Assembly: GCA_964461435.1 (NCBI GenBank)
Contig: CAYWUI010000005.1
Span: 1 to 64,000, forward strand
Length of the DNA stretch: 64,000 nucleotides
Reading direction: 5' to 3'
Source: G020354785 sp964461435
GTDB taxonomy: Bacteria; Bacteroidota; Bacteroidia; Bacteroidales; UBA10428
Every line of letters begins with the position of its first letter. Position 1 is the stretch's first letter. This document shows positions 53,518-62,756 of this stretch, piece by piece. Made by a program: the position numbers and the translations under genes. The notes below the pieces were generated by a model, which searched no databases, was not told the origin of the DNA, and was given only the letters and a program-made list of their open reading frames with translations.

Positions 53518-54639
53518 ATGAGAACAATAGCATTCATACTATATAAGGAATTTTTGCAGATCTTCAGGAATAAAACTATGCTGCCCATCATGTTTGTTGT
53601 TCCTGTTGTGCAGCTTATTATCCTGGTACATGCTGCAACAATGGAAATGAAACATATTGAATTGTATGTCGTGGATAATGACCTTTCGGAAACATCAGTG
53701 AAACTAATCTCCGCTTTTAGCGGCTCCCCTTTCTTTGTTCTTAAAAATGCAGGATTTTCCATGGAGGAGGCGAAATCAGCGATGCTTGAAAATGAAACAG
53801 ACGCAATTCTGCATATTCCCGTTAATTTTGAGAAGATGCTCTATTCCAGGAATAGAGCCGATATTCAGATTTTAATAGATGCAATAAACGGAATGAAAGC
53901 CGGATTAACAAATGCCTATATGTCTGCCGTATTATCAGGATTCAATAAAGAAATATTGAAAGAAAAGGGCAGTAACAGATTTATAAATGTGCACATAAAA
54001 AAAATACAGATCGACTATGCATACTGGTATAACCCGCAACTGAATTTTAAGTTTTACATGGTCCCCGGTATCCTGGTGATCCTTGTCTCAATGATCGGAC
54101 TGTTCCTGACTGCATTAAATATAGTGAGGGAAAAGGAAGCAGGTACCATAGAGCAAATAAATGTCACTCCCATTTTGAAATACCAGCTGCTGACAGGCAA
54201 ACTCGTGCCTTTCTGGATCATTGCCCTTATTGAGCTGGGCTTCGGATTGGCACTGGGAAAAATTCTATTCCACATACCTGTTGAAGGAAGTGTCCTGTTG
54301 CTTTTTTCCTTCGCGGGCCTTTTCCTGCTTGTGGTGCTTGGTATCGGACTATTAATCTCTACTATGGCCAATACACAGCAGCAGGTTATGTTCATGGTCT
54401 TCTTCTTTATGATTACATTTATTCTTATGAGTGGAATCTTCACTCCTGAAGAAAGCATGCCTTTCTGGGCACAAAAAGTGAATTTACTGAATCCGTTTGC
54501 CTACTTTATGCGTGTTATACGCATGATCCTCCTTAAAGGATCGGGATTTAAAGAAGTATACAAAGAGTTCGCAGCAATATCTGTCTACGGTATAATCATA
54601 TTAAGCCTTGCAGTATGGCGTTATAGAAAGGTGGCCTGA
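53518..54639 (+). CDS. ABC exporter permease (YbhS/YbhR-like, second)
   Basis: A 373-residue paralogue of the preceding permease with the same layout: an N-terminal helix, an extracytoplasmic domain, the IVREKEAGTIEQINVTPILK coupling helix and five C-terminal helices, including MSGIFTPEESMPFWAQ before the last. I start at the ATG at 53518-53520; a TTG two codons earlier is possible. It closes the TetR-TolC-HlyD-ABC-ABC-permease operon 17 bp after the first permease. Confidence 0.9.
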   Translation: MRTIAFILYKEFLQIFRNKTMLPIMFVVPVVQLIILVHAATMEMKHIELYVVDNDLSETSVKLISAFSGSPFFVLKNAGFSMEEAKSAMLENETDAILHIPVNFEKMLYSRNRADIQILIDAINGMKAGLTNAYMSAVLSGFNKEILKEKGSNRFINVHIKKIQIDYAYWYNPQLNFKFYMVPGILVILVSMIGLFLTALNIVREKEAGTIEQINVTPILKYQLLTGKLVPFWIIALIELGFGLALGKILFHIPVEGSVLLLFSFAGLFLLVVLGIGLLISTMANTQQQVMFMVFFFMITFILMSGIFTPEESMPFWAQKVNLLNPFAYFMRVIRMILLKGSGFKEVYKEFAAISVYGIIILSLAVWRYRKVA

Positions 54640-54743
54640 AAGTAAATCTCTTATATTGTTTCCCTATTATTGTTTTTAAGTTTTCTTATTGATATTTTTG
54701 ATGAGATTCATTGGTTTTAATTAATTAACTGAAATTTTATTCT

Positions 54744-57278
54744 ATGAATGATATAAAACAGAATTTACTTTTGGCGAAATACAGATTAACAGTATTATTA
54801 ATTGTAGTTTATTTCCCTGTATTAACAGGAGTTTATGGGCAGGATTTTTTAAAGAACAGAACCGGTTTTCAACTTGTAAACTGGAAATTTTACAAAGGTG
54901 ATATTACGCGGGCCGAGAGTCCGGATTTATTTTATAGCCAGGCATGGGCAGATATTACCGTCCCGCATACCTGGAATGCAGAAGATGTTCTCACCAAAGG
55001 ATTCGAATGTTACCAGGGAGTAGGGTGGTACCGTAGTGAGTTTAAAATAACAGATAATTCAAAGTCAAGGTGTTTTGTCCGTTTTGAAGGAGTTTGCCTC
55101 GTAGCTGACGTATTTATAAACGGCACATACCTGGGCAGGCATAAAGGAGGTTATTCGGCCTTTTGCTTTGAAATAACACCATATTTGAATAGGGGGAAAA
55201 ATAATATTATTGCTTTAAAGGTGGATAATACAATGCAGCCTGATGTAGCTCCTTCGGGAACATATTTATATCCTTTATTCGGGGGCATTTACAGGCCTGT
55301 AACAATATTTTTTACTGATGAATTATGTGTTTCCCCACTGGATTATGCATCAAGCGGAATATATGTCAGCTGCAAAAATGTATCTGAAAAGGAAGCCTCC
55401 GTCAGCGTGGAAACATTACTTGATTATCAGTGCACGGAAGTTATTAAGACCAGATCCCCGGAATTATTGCCTCCGTCCGGGAAAAAAGGTAAAGGATTAT
55501 TCGGAGAGTATTATACAAATACTGACTTTGCAGGGAAACCGGCGCATTCAAGGATAGATGAATATATAGACTTTAATTTCATGAGGGGAAGTCCCTTCAG
55601 TGATATGCGCCCTGACAGCTTTTCTATCCGGTGGACGGGTCGTTTTATCCCTGAAAAGTCAGGTATATACAGGTTTATACTTGAAAGTGATGACGGGTCC
55701 CGGCTGTATCTTAACAATAAAAAGGTAATTGATCACTGGGGAGCACATGCAGCTACTGAAAAATATTATGAGGCAAGGATGGAGGCAGGAGAAGAATTTC
55801 AGTTGAAAATAGAATATAATGAATACGGCCTTGATGCTTCCATGAAGTTTGGCTGGGTACTGCTGGAAGTACCTGGTAAATCAATCGGGACTGCTATAAA
55901 AACCAGCATTATTGACAGTAAAGGAAATGTTATTACGCAGGAAAAGGCTGGCATTAAAGTTACAGATAATCAAATAACCAAAAGCATACAGGAATTCCAT
56001 ATTGATAATCCTCATCTCTGGAATGCGAAGGCTGATCCTTATTTATATACTCTGAATGTACAAATTGAGGATTTACAGGGGAACATTCTCGATGAAACGG
56101 AGCAGCAATTCGGAATAAGATATTTTGAGGTAGACAGGCAAAAGGGACTGATACTGAACGGACAGCCATATCCTTTATATGGTGTATGCCGTCACCAGGA
56201 GTGGGAGGGACTTGGTTCGGCTTTAACCGATAAACATCATGAAAAGGATGTGGAACTGATTCTTGAAATGGGAGCAAACGGCGTGCGGCTGGCACACTAC
56301 CAGCAGGCAGATAGAATGTATAGCCTTTGTGATGAGAAAGGACTGGTAGTCTGGGCGGAATTTCCCAATACCCCCGCTTACAGGTTAAACAATCCTTCTT
56401 ACCTGGAAAATTGCAAAAACCAGTTAACGGAACTTATTAAACAAAACTATAATCATCCTTCAATACTATTCTGGGGAATGTATAATGAGATTGATATTCC
56501 TGCCGAAGATTTAAAAATCCTTCATAATACTGCCAGGGAACTTGACCCCTGCCGCCTGACTACCCAGGCTGACTTTACACAGGTGAATGACAGGCATTAC
56601 ATAACAGATGTTGCTGCCTGGAACTGGTATTTTGGCTGGTATTACGGACAGTTTGGCGATTATGAAAAATGGTACAATAATCTTCATAGAGAGCATCCTG
56701 ATCTGATTGCCGGCCTGAGTGAATACGGAGCGGGAGGATGCATCAGCCAGCAGCAGGAAAATCCGGAACGGCCTGATGCTACAAACGGCAGGTTCTTTCC
56801 CGAACAATATCAGTGTATGTACCATGAAAAAGTGTGGTCAGAAATAAAGGACCGGCAGGATATATGGTGCAAGTTTATATGGAATATGTTTGATTTTAGC
56901 TGGACTAATGTCAGACGCGGCGATCGTGACTTTATAAATCACAAAGGACTTGTTACACATGACCGTAAAGTAAAAAAAGATGCCTTCTATTTCTATAAGG
57001 CAAACTGGTCCGATGAACCGGTACTATACATAACGGGCAGACGAAATATTGAACGGAAAGAAGATAATGTATCAGTCGGGGTATATACTAATCTTGAAAA
57101 AGCAGAGCTATATATTAACGGAATTTTTATTTCCGGGAAAAAAATGGAATCTGATATTCACAAGATAGTATGGGACAATATTAAGCTTGTTCCGGGACGT
57201 AATAAAATAAGTGTAATCGGATATAAAGATGAAAATAAATATACCGATGCCTGTGAATGGACTTATTATCCGCAATAG
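54744..57278 (+). CDS. GH2 beta-galactosidase-like enzyme with inserted PA14 domain
   Basis: An 844-residue secreted glycoside hydrolase. A hydrophobic signal (about 12-32) precedes the GH2 sugar-binding domain (about 40-190). An Ig-like domain is interrupted by a PA14 module (about 250-375; GLFGEYYTNTDFAG, then FILESDDGSRLYLNN). The TIM barrel (about 470-740) has the acid/base Glu582 (MYNEID) and nucleophile Glu660 (GLSEYGAG). Both catalytic residues are intact. It begins a small cluster with a LacZ fragment and a GH97 enzyme. Galactoside is the likely, not proven, substrate. Confidence 0.88.
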   Translation: MNDIKQNLLLAKYRLTVLLIVVYFPVLTGVYGQDFLKNRTGFQLVNWKFYKGDITRAESPDLFYSQAWADITVPHTWNAEDVLTKGFECYQGVGWYRSEFKITDNSKSRCFVRFEGVCLVADVFINGTYLGRHKGGYSAFCFEITPYLNRGKNNIIALKVDNTMQPDVAPSGTYLYPLFGGIYRPVTIFFTDELCVSPLDYASSGIYVSCKNVSEKEASVSVETLLDYQCTEVIKTRSPELLPPSGKKGKGLFGEYYTNTDFAGKPAHSRIDEYIDFNFMRGSPFSDMRPDSFSIRWTGRFIPEKSGIYRFILESDDGSRLYLNNKKVIDHWGAHAATEKYYEARMEAGEEFQLKIEYNEYGLDASMKFGWVLLEVPGKSIGTAIKTSIIDSKGNVITQEKAGIKVTDNQITKSIQEFHIDNPHLWNAKADPYLYTLNVQIEDLQGNILDETEQQFGIRYFEVDRQKGLILNGQPYPLYGVCRHQEWEGLGSALTDKHHEKDVELILEMGANGVRLAHYQQADRMYSLCDEKGLVVWAEFPNTPAYRLNNPSYLENCKNQLTELIKQNYNHPSILFWGMYNEIDIPAEDLKILHNTARELDPCRLTTQADFTQVNDRHYITDVAAWNWYFGWYYGQFGDYEKWYNNLHREHPDLIAGLSEYGAGGCISQQQENPERPDATNGRFFPEQYQCMYHEKVWSEIKDRQDIWCKFIWNMFDFSWTNVRRGDRDFINHKGLVTHDRKVKKDAFYFYKANWSDEPVLYITGRRNIERKEDNVSVGVYTNLEKAELYINGIFISGKKMESDIHKIVWDNIKLVPGRNKISVIGYKDENKYTDACEWTYYPQ

Positions 57279-57365
57279 AATATAAAATCATCTCAAAAAC
57301 AGCGGGCTCGATCAATACTATTATTAAAGGAATAAATTCAGATTCTTATATTACAGTATAATTCT

Positions 57366-57887
57366 ATGAAGTTCAAGCTGGTAAATACGCCTGAAAAAGC
57401 TCCAAAAAGATTTTCAGATAATTCATTTAATGACAGAAGCTGGGATCTGATAAATGTCCCGTCTGACTGGCAATGTGAAGGATATGACTATCCCATTTAT
57501 GTAAATTATAATTACCCTTTCGGGAATTCAAGTCCGCCCCCCCTCATTCCCGATGAATATAATCCAACAGGTTTATACCGGACAACCTTTACTATACCCG
57601 AAGAATGGGGAGGCAGGCAGGTTTTTATTCATTTCGGGGCAGTAAAATCTGCCTTTTACCTGTGGATAAACGGTGAGATGGCAGGGTATAGCGAGGATAG
57701 CAAAACACCTGCCGAATTTAATATTACACGGTACATTAAAAAGGGAGATAACCTTCCGGCATTAAAAGTAATACGCTGGAGCGACGGCAGTGATAACGCC
57801 TGGGGCGCAAAACCCCATGATGAATATATGATATTCCCCGGCATTTATAATTTTAGCTTTGTTTTACAGCCTGTACCTGAAAATTAA
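57366..57887 (+). pseudogene. Truncated LacZ-type GH2 fragment (sugar-binding domain only)
   Basis: The 173-residue frame matches the N-terminal domain of large GH2 beta-galactosidases: FKLVNTPEKAPKRF, INVPSDWQCEGYDYPIYVN, PTGLYRTTFTIPEEW, GYSEDSKTPAEFNIT and VIRWSDGSDNAW. It begins at what would be the WKF strand of a full enzyme. It thus lacks the signal peptide and first strands, and it ends before the Ig-like and catalytic barrel domains (about 170 of 1,000 residues remain). Loss at both ends suggests a decayed remnant rather than a small gene. A stand-alone binding domain without export is less likely. Confidence 0.75.
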
Positions 57888-57971
57888 AAACCGGACAGGC
57901 AGGTAATAAATTTAAATACCGGCGGCTTATTCCGTAACAAAAAACTAATTATAATTAAATATAAATATATA

Positions 57972-59939
57972 ATGAAAACATCGGATAAATTCAGATTTGC
58001 TGTTATGGCATTATTATTAATTGTCCTGGGTTTCTTTCAGCAATCCTGTAAACCGGTAAACCAGGATACAACAGTCAGCAGTCCGGATAAAAAAATAACG
58101 GTGCGCCTTACATTTTCCTCTGACATGGAGGCCTACTACAGTATTTTATATGGCGATTCTCTTGTATTGCATAATTCAAGGCTGGGTATAATCATGGAGG
58201 ATGAGGATTTTTCAGAAAAGCTTGTTTTGGAATCGGTATCACCTGTGCAGGTGATAAAAGACGAGTACAGGTTATTAAGCAGCAAGAAAAGTAATTGTAC
58301 GTATACAGGAAACAGAAGAGTATTCCATTTGAAAAACGGCAGTGGCAAAAAGATGGATATTATTTTCCAGCTGTCGGATGACGGGGTAGCTTTCAGGTAT
58401 TATTTCCCGGGAAAATCAAAAGATATAAAAAAGATAACCAGGGAACTTAGTTCATTTAATTTTCCGGAAGGCACAAAGGCATTTATTCAGCCAATAGCCG
58501 CTGCCAAGTCCGGTTGGAGCCAGGTGAATCCGTCATATGAAGAGTATTATATACAGGATGCTGAATTGTCCGCTCTCCCGGTAAACGGACCCGGCTGGGT
58601 TTTCCCGGCATTATTTAATTGCGGCGATTTCTGGATGTTATTAACTGAGACGGCTCCTGACAGGAATTACTGTGGCTGCAGGCTGATGCAGGATTCTGCA
58701 AGCTACATGTTTTTTATAGGCTTTCCGCAGGAGTCTGAGGTTATACAGGGTGGCCCCCTGAATCCCGAATCCGCTCTGCCGTGGTACACACCCTGGAGGA
58801 TCATAGCAATTGGCAAAGGATTAAAGACAATTGTAGAGTCCACTTTGGGCACGGATCTGGCTGATCCCTCCAGGCTGGAAGATGTGTCATACGTAAAACC
58901 GGGCAGGGCTTCGTGGAGCTGGGTTTTGCTTAAGGATGATTCCACAGTTTACGGTGTGCAGAAAAGGTTTATCGATTATGCAGCAGACATGGGCTGGGAA
59001 TATTGCCTCATTGATGCCTTGTGGGATAAGCAAATAGGTTATGACAGTATCGGCAGGCTGGTTAGCTATGGCAGGGAAAAGGGAGTGGGAATAATACTGT
59101 GGTACAACTCGGCAGGGGACTGGAACACTGCATTTCAAACACCCAGGAATAAAATGCTGACTGCTGATAGCAGGAACAAGGAATTTGCCTGGTTGAAGGA
59201 AATAGGAGTGAAGGGGGTGAAAGTTGACTTCTTTGGCGGGGACGGACAGTCAGTTATGTCATACTACCAGGATATTTTTGAGGATGCTGCAAAATATGGA
59301 ATAATAGTCAACTGCCATGGTGCTACATTGCCCAGGGGGTGGCACCGCACCTGGCCCAACCTTGTTGCTGCAGAGGCAGTGCGCGGATTTGAGTATGTAA
59401 CTTTCGAGCAGGCTAATGCCGACCATGAAGCCAACCATTCATGCATGCAGCCGTTTACGAGGAATGTTTTTGATCCCATGGACTTCACTCCGGTTTGCTT
59501 TTCCGAAGTACCCCGCATAAAACGCCTGACAACCAACGGGTTTGAGCTGGCCCTTTCCGTGCTGTTCTGGTCCGGGGTGCAGCATTATGCCGAAACTCCG
59601 CGAGGTATGGCGACTGTGCCCGGTTATGTCCGCGATTTTCTCAGGGAGGTTCCTTCATGCTGGGATGATACAAGGTTTATTGAGGGTTTTCCCGGTAAGT
59701 ACGTGATTATTGCCCGCAGGAAAGGCGATACATGGTACATGGCAGGAATAAACGGTGAAGCAGGAGAGAAAACAATAAATGTCGTGCTTCCTTTTGTTGA
59801 TAATGCCGGTTCTTACATGATAATAACAGATGGAGATAATAACCGTTCTTTCAGCATGAAGAAATTTAAATACGAAGCAGGGAAAAATATCCCCCTGAAG
59901 ATAAAAGGTAACGGAGGTTTTGTCGTAAAGTTTTATTAG
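57972..59939 (+). CDS. GH97 alpha-glycosidase lipoprotein
   Basis: A 655-residue glycoside hydrolase family 97 protein with a lipobox (QQSC, Cys26). The N-terminal beta domain (VSSPDKKITVRLTF, FRYYFP) and the barrel (WSWVLLKDD, LIDALWD) are followed by VKVDFFGGDGQSVM with Asp419. VNCHGATLPRGWHRTWPN and AVRGFEYVTFEQ come later. Asp at the nucleophile position is the pattern of the retaining alpha-galactosidase group rather than the inverting SusB-type alpha-glucosidases. It likely works on galactosides released with the GH2 enzyme. Confidence 0.88.
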   Translation: MKTSDKFRFAVMALLLIVLGFFQQSCKPVNQDTTVSSPDKKITVRLTFSSDMEAYYSILYGDSLVLHNSRLGIIMEDEDFSEKLVLESVSPVQVIKDEYRLLSSKKSNCTYTGNRRVFHLKNGSGKKMDIIFQLSDDGVAFRYYFPGKSKDIKKITRELSSFNFPEGTKAFIQPIAAAKSGWSQVNPSYEEYYIQDAELSALPVNGPGWVFPALFNCGDFWMLLTETAPDRNYCGCRLMQDSASYMFFIGFPQESEVIQGGPLNPESALPWYTPWRIIAIGKGLKTIVESTLGTDLADPSRLEDVSYVKPGRASWSWVLLKDDSTVYGVQKRFIDYAADMGWEYCLIDALWDKQIGYDSIGRLVSYGREKGVGIILWYNSAGDWNTAFQTPRNKMLTADSRNKEFAWLKEIGVKGVKVDFFGGDGQSVMSYYQDIFEDAAKYGIIVNCHGATLPRGWHRTWPNLVAAEAVRGFEYVTFEQANADHEANHSCMQPFTRNVFDPMDFTPVCFSEVPRIKRLTTNGFELALSVLFWSGVQHYAETPRGMATVPGYVRDFLREVPSCWDDTRFIEGFPGKYVIIARRKGDTWYMAGINGEAGEKTINVVLPFVDNAGSYMIITDGDNNRSFSMKKFKYEAGKNIPLKIKGNGGFVVKFY

Positions 59940-60037
59940 CATCGTTATGTAACATCCCTGCCCGGTAAATGCGGACAGCATATATATTATTCATTTTTTA
60001 TGGATGATATAAACAAAGACAGAACATAAGCCATGCG

Positions 60038-61024
60038 TCACCACAAATGGTGAACCAGCTTTTTTATCCTTTTTTCATAGATTGCCTGCACCGCATCTAA
60101 TTGCTGCCTTGTCAGGTCAGGCATTTCTGTTGAAAGATTATTTGATTCTACCTGTTCCTTTTTTGATGCACCGGGAATAATGCAGCTTACTTCATCGAAC
60201 ATTAATATCCATTTTAATGCAACAGGCGCCAGGTTGGCGTGCCCCGGAAAGACCTTTTTCAGCTCCCCGACAGCTTCCAGCCCCGTTTCATAATCTATGC
60301 CCGAGAATGTCTCTCCCTTGTCAAACCACTCCCCGTTCCTGTTGGAATACCTATGGTCACCGCTTGAGAATGATGAATTTTTATTGAACTTACCTGTCAG
60401 CAATCCGCTTGCCAGTGGCACCCTTACTATTATCCCGACGTTCCTGCATCTTGCTTCCGTAAAGAACAGTTCCGATGGCCTTTGCCTGAACATGTTAAAT
60501 ATAATCTGAATAGTAGTTACGTTGTCGTATTCAATAGCCTTCAAGGCTTCCTCGACCTTCTCAACACTTACGCCCAGGTGCAAAATCTTGCCTTCATCTT
60601 TAAGGCGCTCAAATAATTCAAAAATTTCGGGCCTGTAATATGCTTCAGGAGGGGGGCAATGCAGTTGGATCAGATCAATTGTTTCCACACCCATATTTTT
60701 CAGGCTGTCTTCGACGTACTGCCTTAATACGGGGGGCTGGTAATATCTATTTTCATGGGGGTTGAGGCGCCTGCCGCATTTTGTGGCTACATATATCCTT
60801 TCGGACCTTGAATGTACCAGTTTCCCCACTGCCTTTTCACTCTCACCGTCACCGTAAACGTCAGCAGTATCAATGAAGTTTATGCCTGAATCAACAGCAA
60901 GGTTCAGTATGCTGTCAGCGTTATCATGACTGAACTCATCACCCCATTTACCACCAACCTGCCATGTTCCGAGGCTTATTTCTGAGATTTTAAATCCTGT
61001 TTTTCCAAGTATCCTGTAATTCAT
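60038..61024 (-). CDS. Aldo/keto reductase (cytoplasmic)
   Basis: A 328-residue NADP-dependent oxidoreductase. The tetrad is visible: Asp and Tyr in INFIDTADVYGDGESEKAVG, Lys in VATKCGRR and His in LIQLHCPPPE. IIPGASKKEQVESNN near the C-terminus contacts the coenzyme phosphate. Unlike the reductase at 18321-19838 it has no signal peptide. It converges on the GH97 gene. Sugar or steroid-like carbonyls are possible substrates; none is indicated. Confidence 0.9.
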   Translation of the reverse strand: MNYRILGKTGFKISEISLGTWQVGGKWGDEFSHDNADSILNLAVDSGINFIDTADVYGDGESEKAVGKLVHSRSERIYVATKCGRRLNPHENRYYQPPVLRQYVEDSLKNMGVETIDLIQLHCPPPEAYYRPEIFELFERLKDEGKILHLGVSVEKVEEALKAIEYDNVTTIQIIFNMFRQRPSELFFTEARCRNVGIIVRVPLASGLLTGKFNKNSSFSSGDHRYSNRNGEWFDKGETFSGIDYETGLEAVGELKKVFPGHANLAPVALKWILMFDEVSCIIPGASKKEQVESNNLSTEMPDLTRQQLDAVQAIYEKRIKKLVHHLW

Positions 61025-61084
61025 TTTATTAAAAATTATTTGTGTGTATTAATGTTTAATCAGTTTATAATATATTGTTTTCCA

Positions 61085-62005
61085 TTACTTTGATGTTAAA
61101 GGCAGATTATAAACAAGGCGCAGGTTTGCAATCGGACCGTCATTAAAGCTCATATTCTTCTGCTGCCTGTTATCACCGAAACTTATTATGCTTAGGCGGA
61201 AATCAACTTTCTGGTCACTCTCATACTGGGCGTATTTCCTTCCGAGTGCATAGCCCATCTGTACTTCAACATGTAAATTCCCGGCCACCCGGTACCTGCA
61301 TGAAAGAGTTAAATCTATACTTGTCCTTTCCATGTAGTATTCTTCAGTTTCCGGTTTGCCGAGCCTGTAGGTGGTGATGAGGCCGAAGTGGCCGATGCCC
61401 AGTGTAAGACGATCAGTAGCCCTGTAAGTAACTTTACTGGAGATGGGTAACAGACCCGTGATGTTCCACCGGGAATCCACTTCCCAGTTCAAGAAGACCA
61501 GTGGTACCACCAGGGAACCCGAAAATTCATGGTTGTACATAGCCCCGAAGCGCATAGTCAGCTGCTCATTAAACTGCTTTTCATACAGAACAGTACCTCC
61601 CGGCTGAAAACAAGTCTCATCAACATTAAAGAAGTCAGTCATAAAACGCGGGGTTAATATAATCCATAGAGCATTGTCATTATCTAACTTCCTGATCAGT
61701 CCTGTCTGAAAGATAAATCCATGTAACCTTACGGGATTTACCATACCTACCAGCATCCGGAGATCACTGGTAACATATGAGTAGATATAACTCAGATCGT
61801 TGACCCAGATATAGGATTCAGACAGTTTCAGGGGTAATTTAAGGTTTATCAGACCCCCGTATTCTGTTGCCTTGCCCGGCATGTTCTTTTCGTAAGAGGA
61901 GGGAAATCCATAGTGTGCTGAAACAGTAAACAGATCAATACTTTTCTGTGCTGCTGCAGAAAAACACAATCCCGTTACAGTCATTAAAAGAATAAGTCGT
62001 CTCAT
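61085..62005 (-). CDS. DUF6268-like outer-membrane beta-barrel protein
   Basis: A 306-residue protein with a signal peptide (about 1-19, ending AAAQ) followed by alternating amphipathic strands rich in aromatic residues, as in small outer-membrane barrels. The final residues (ANLRLVYNLPLTSK) are barrel-like but do not end in the usual aromatic residue. The pattern resembles DUF6268 proteins of Bacteroidota. Function unknown. It follows the GNAT gene on the same strand by 67 bp. Confidence 0.65.
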   Translation of the reverse strand: MRRLILLMTVTGLCFSAAAQKSIDLFTVSAHYGFPSSYEKNMPGKATEYGGLINLKLPLKLSESYIWVNDLSYIYSYVTSDLRMLVGMVNPVRLHGFIFQTGLIRKLDNDNALWIILTPRFMTDFFNVDETCFQPGGTVLYEKQFNEQLTMRFGAMYNHEFSGSLVVPLVFLNWEVDSRWNITGLLPISSKVTYRATDRLTLGIGHFGLITTYRLGKPETEEYYMERTSIDLTLSCRYRVAGNLHVEVQMGYALGRKYAQYESDQKVDFRLSIISFGDNRQQKNMSFNDGPIANLRLVYNLPLTSK

Positions 62006-62072
62006 ATTAATAGCATATATAAGTAGAAAAGAATAAAATTATAAGTATTGTTGTTAAGACGTTTCTTTTCAT

Positions 62073-62615
62073 TTAATATGTTATTTTATCGTCTTCAAGT
62101 ATAGTATAATGGTAATTATCTTTCCACTCCCCTCTGATGGGAAGTATCTTTCTTCTTATACCTTCCCTGGCCATGCCGGCTTTTTCCAGCACCCTGATCG
62201 ATTTCATGTTGCCGGTAGCAACACCTGCTTCTATCCTGTGAAGCCTTAAATCTTTAAACCCGAACTTTATTAATGTCCTGGCAGTTTCCGTAGCATATCC
62301 CTTTCCCCAGTGGGGAGGTAATAATTTGAAATAAATCTCTCCCATTTTAAATCTGCTGGCTGACAGGTTCAAGCCTGCCAGTCCGATAAATATATTGTTA
62401 GTTTTAATATTAATAGTCCAGCAATATTTTTTTCTTATATCTTCATTTTGATCTTCAATCGCCGGCCGGATCACTTCTTTTGTTTCTTCAATATTTTGAG
62501 GTATCCCAAGGGTATTGAACTCATCCACCTGGGGGATAGAGTGCAGTTTATGGATATCTTCCAAATCATCCCAGGTTATTTCTTTTAAAATAAGTCTTTC
62601 GGATTCCAGGTTCAT
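62073..62615 (-). CDS. GNAT N-acetyltransferase (RimJ/RimL-like)
   Basis: A 180-residue acetyltransferase of the Acetyltransf_3 group. SERLILKEITWDDLEDIH opens the fold. The acetyl-CoA loop is represented by LPPHWGKGYATETARTLIKFG, and the core ends with RIEAGVATGNMKSIRVLEKAGM and REGIRR. The latter motif is typical of RimJ/RimL-like enzymes acting on protein N-termini or small amines. The target cannot be assigned. Confidence 0.9.
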   Translation of the reverse strand: MNLESERLILKEITWDDLEDIHKLHSIPQVDEFNTLGIPQNIEETKEVIRPAIEDQNEDIRKKYCWTINIKTNNIFIGLAGLNLSASRFKMGEIYFKLLPPHWGKGYATETARTLIKFGFKDLRLHRIEAGVATGNMKSIRVLEKAGMAREGIRRKILPIRGEWKDNYHYTILEDDKITY

Positions 62616-62756
62616 GTCCGGTCACTTCACTGATTATTTACCACCAAGATACATAGTTTTATTAATTTATCAAACAGCTTCCGGAGTTATCTGGAAATCA
62701 ATCTTTTTACATAACTTTGCTGAAAGCTTTAAAAGAAATCCTAACCAGCCAGCTTT

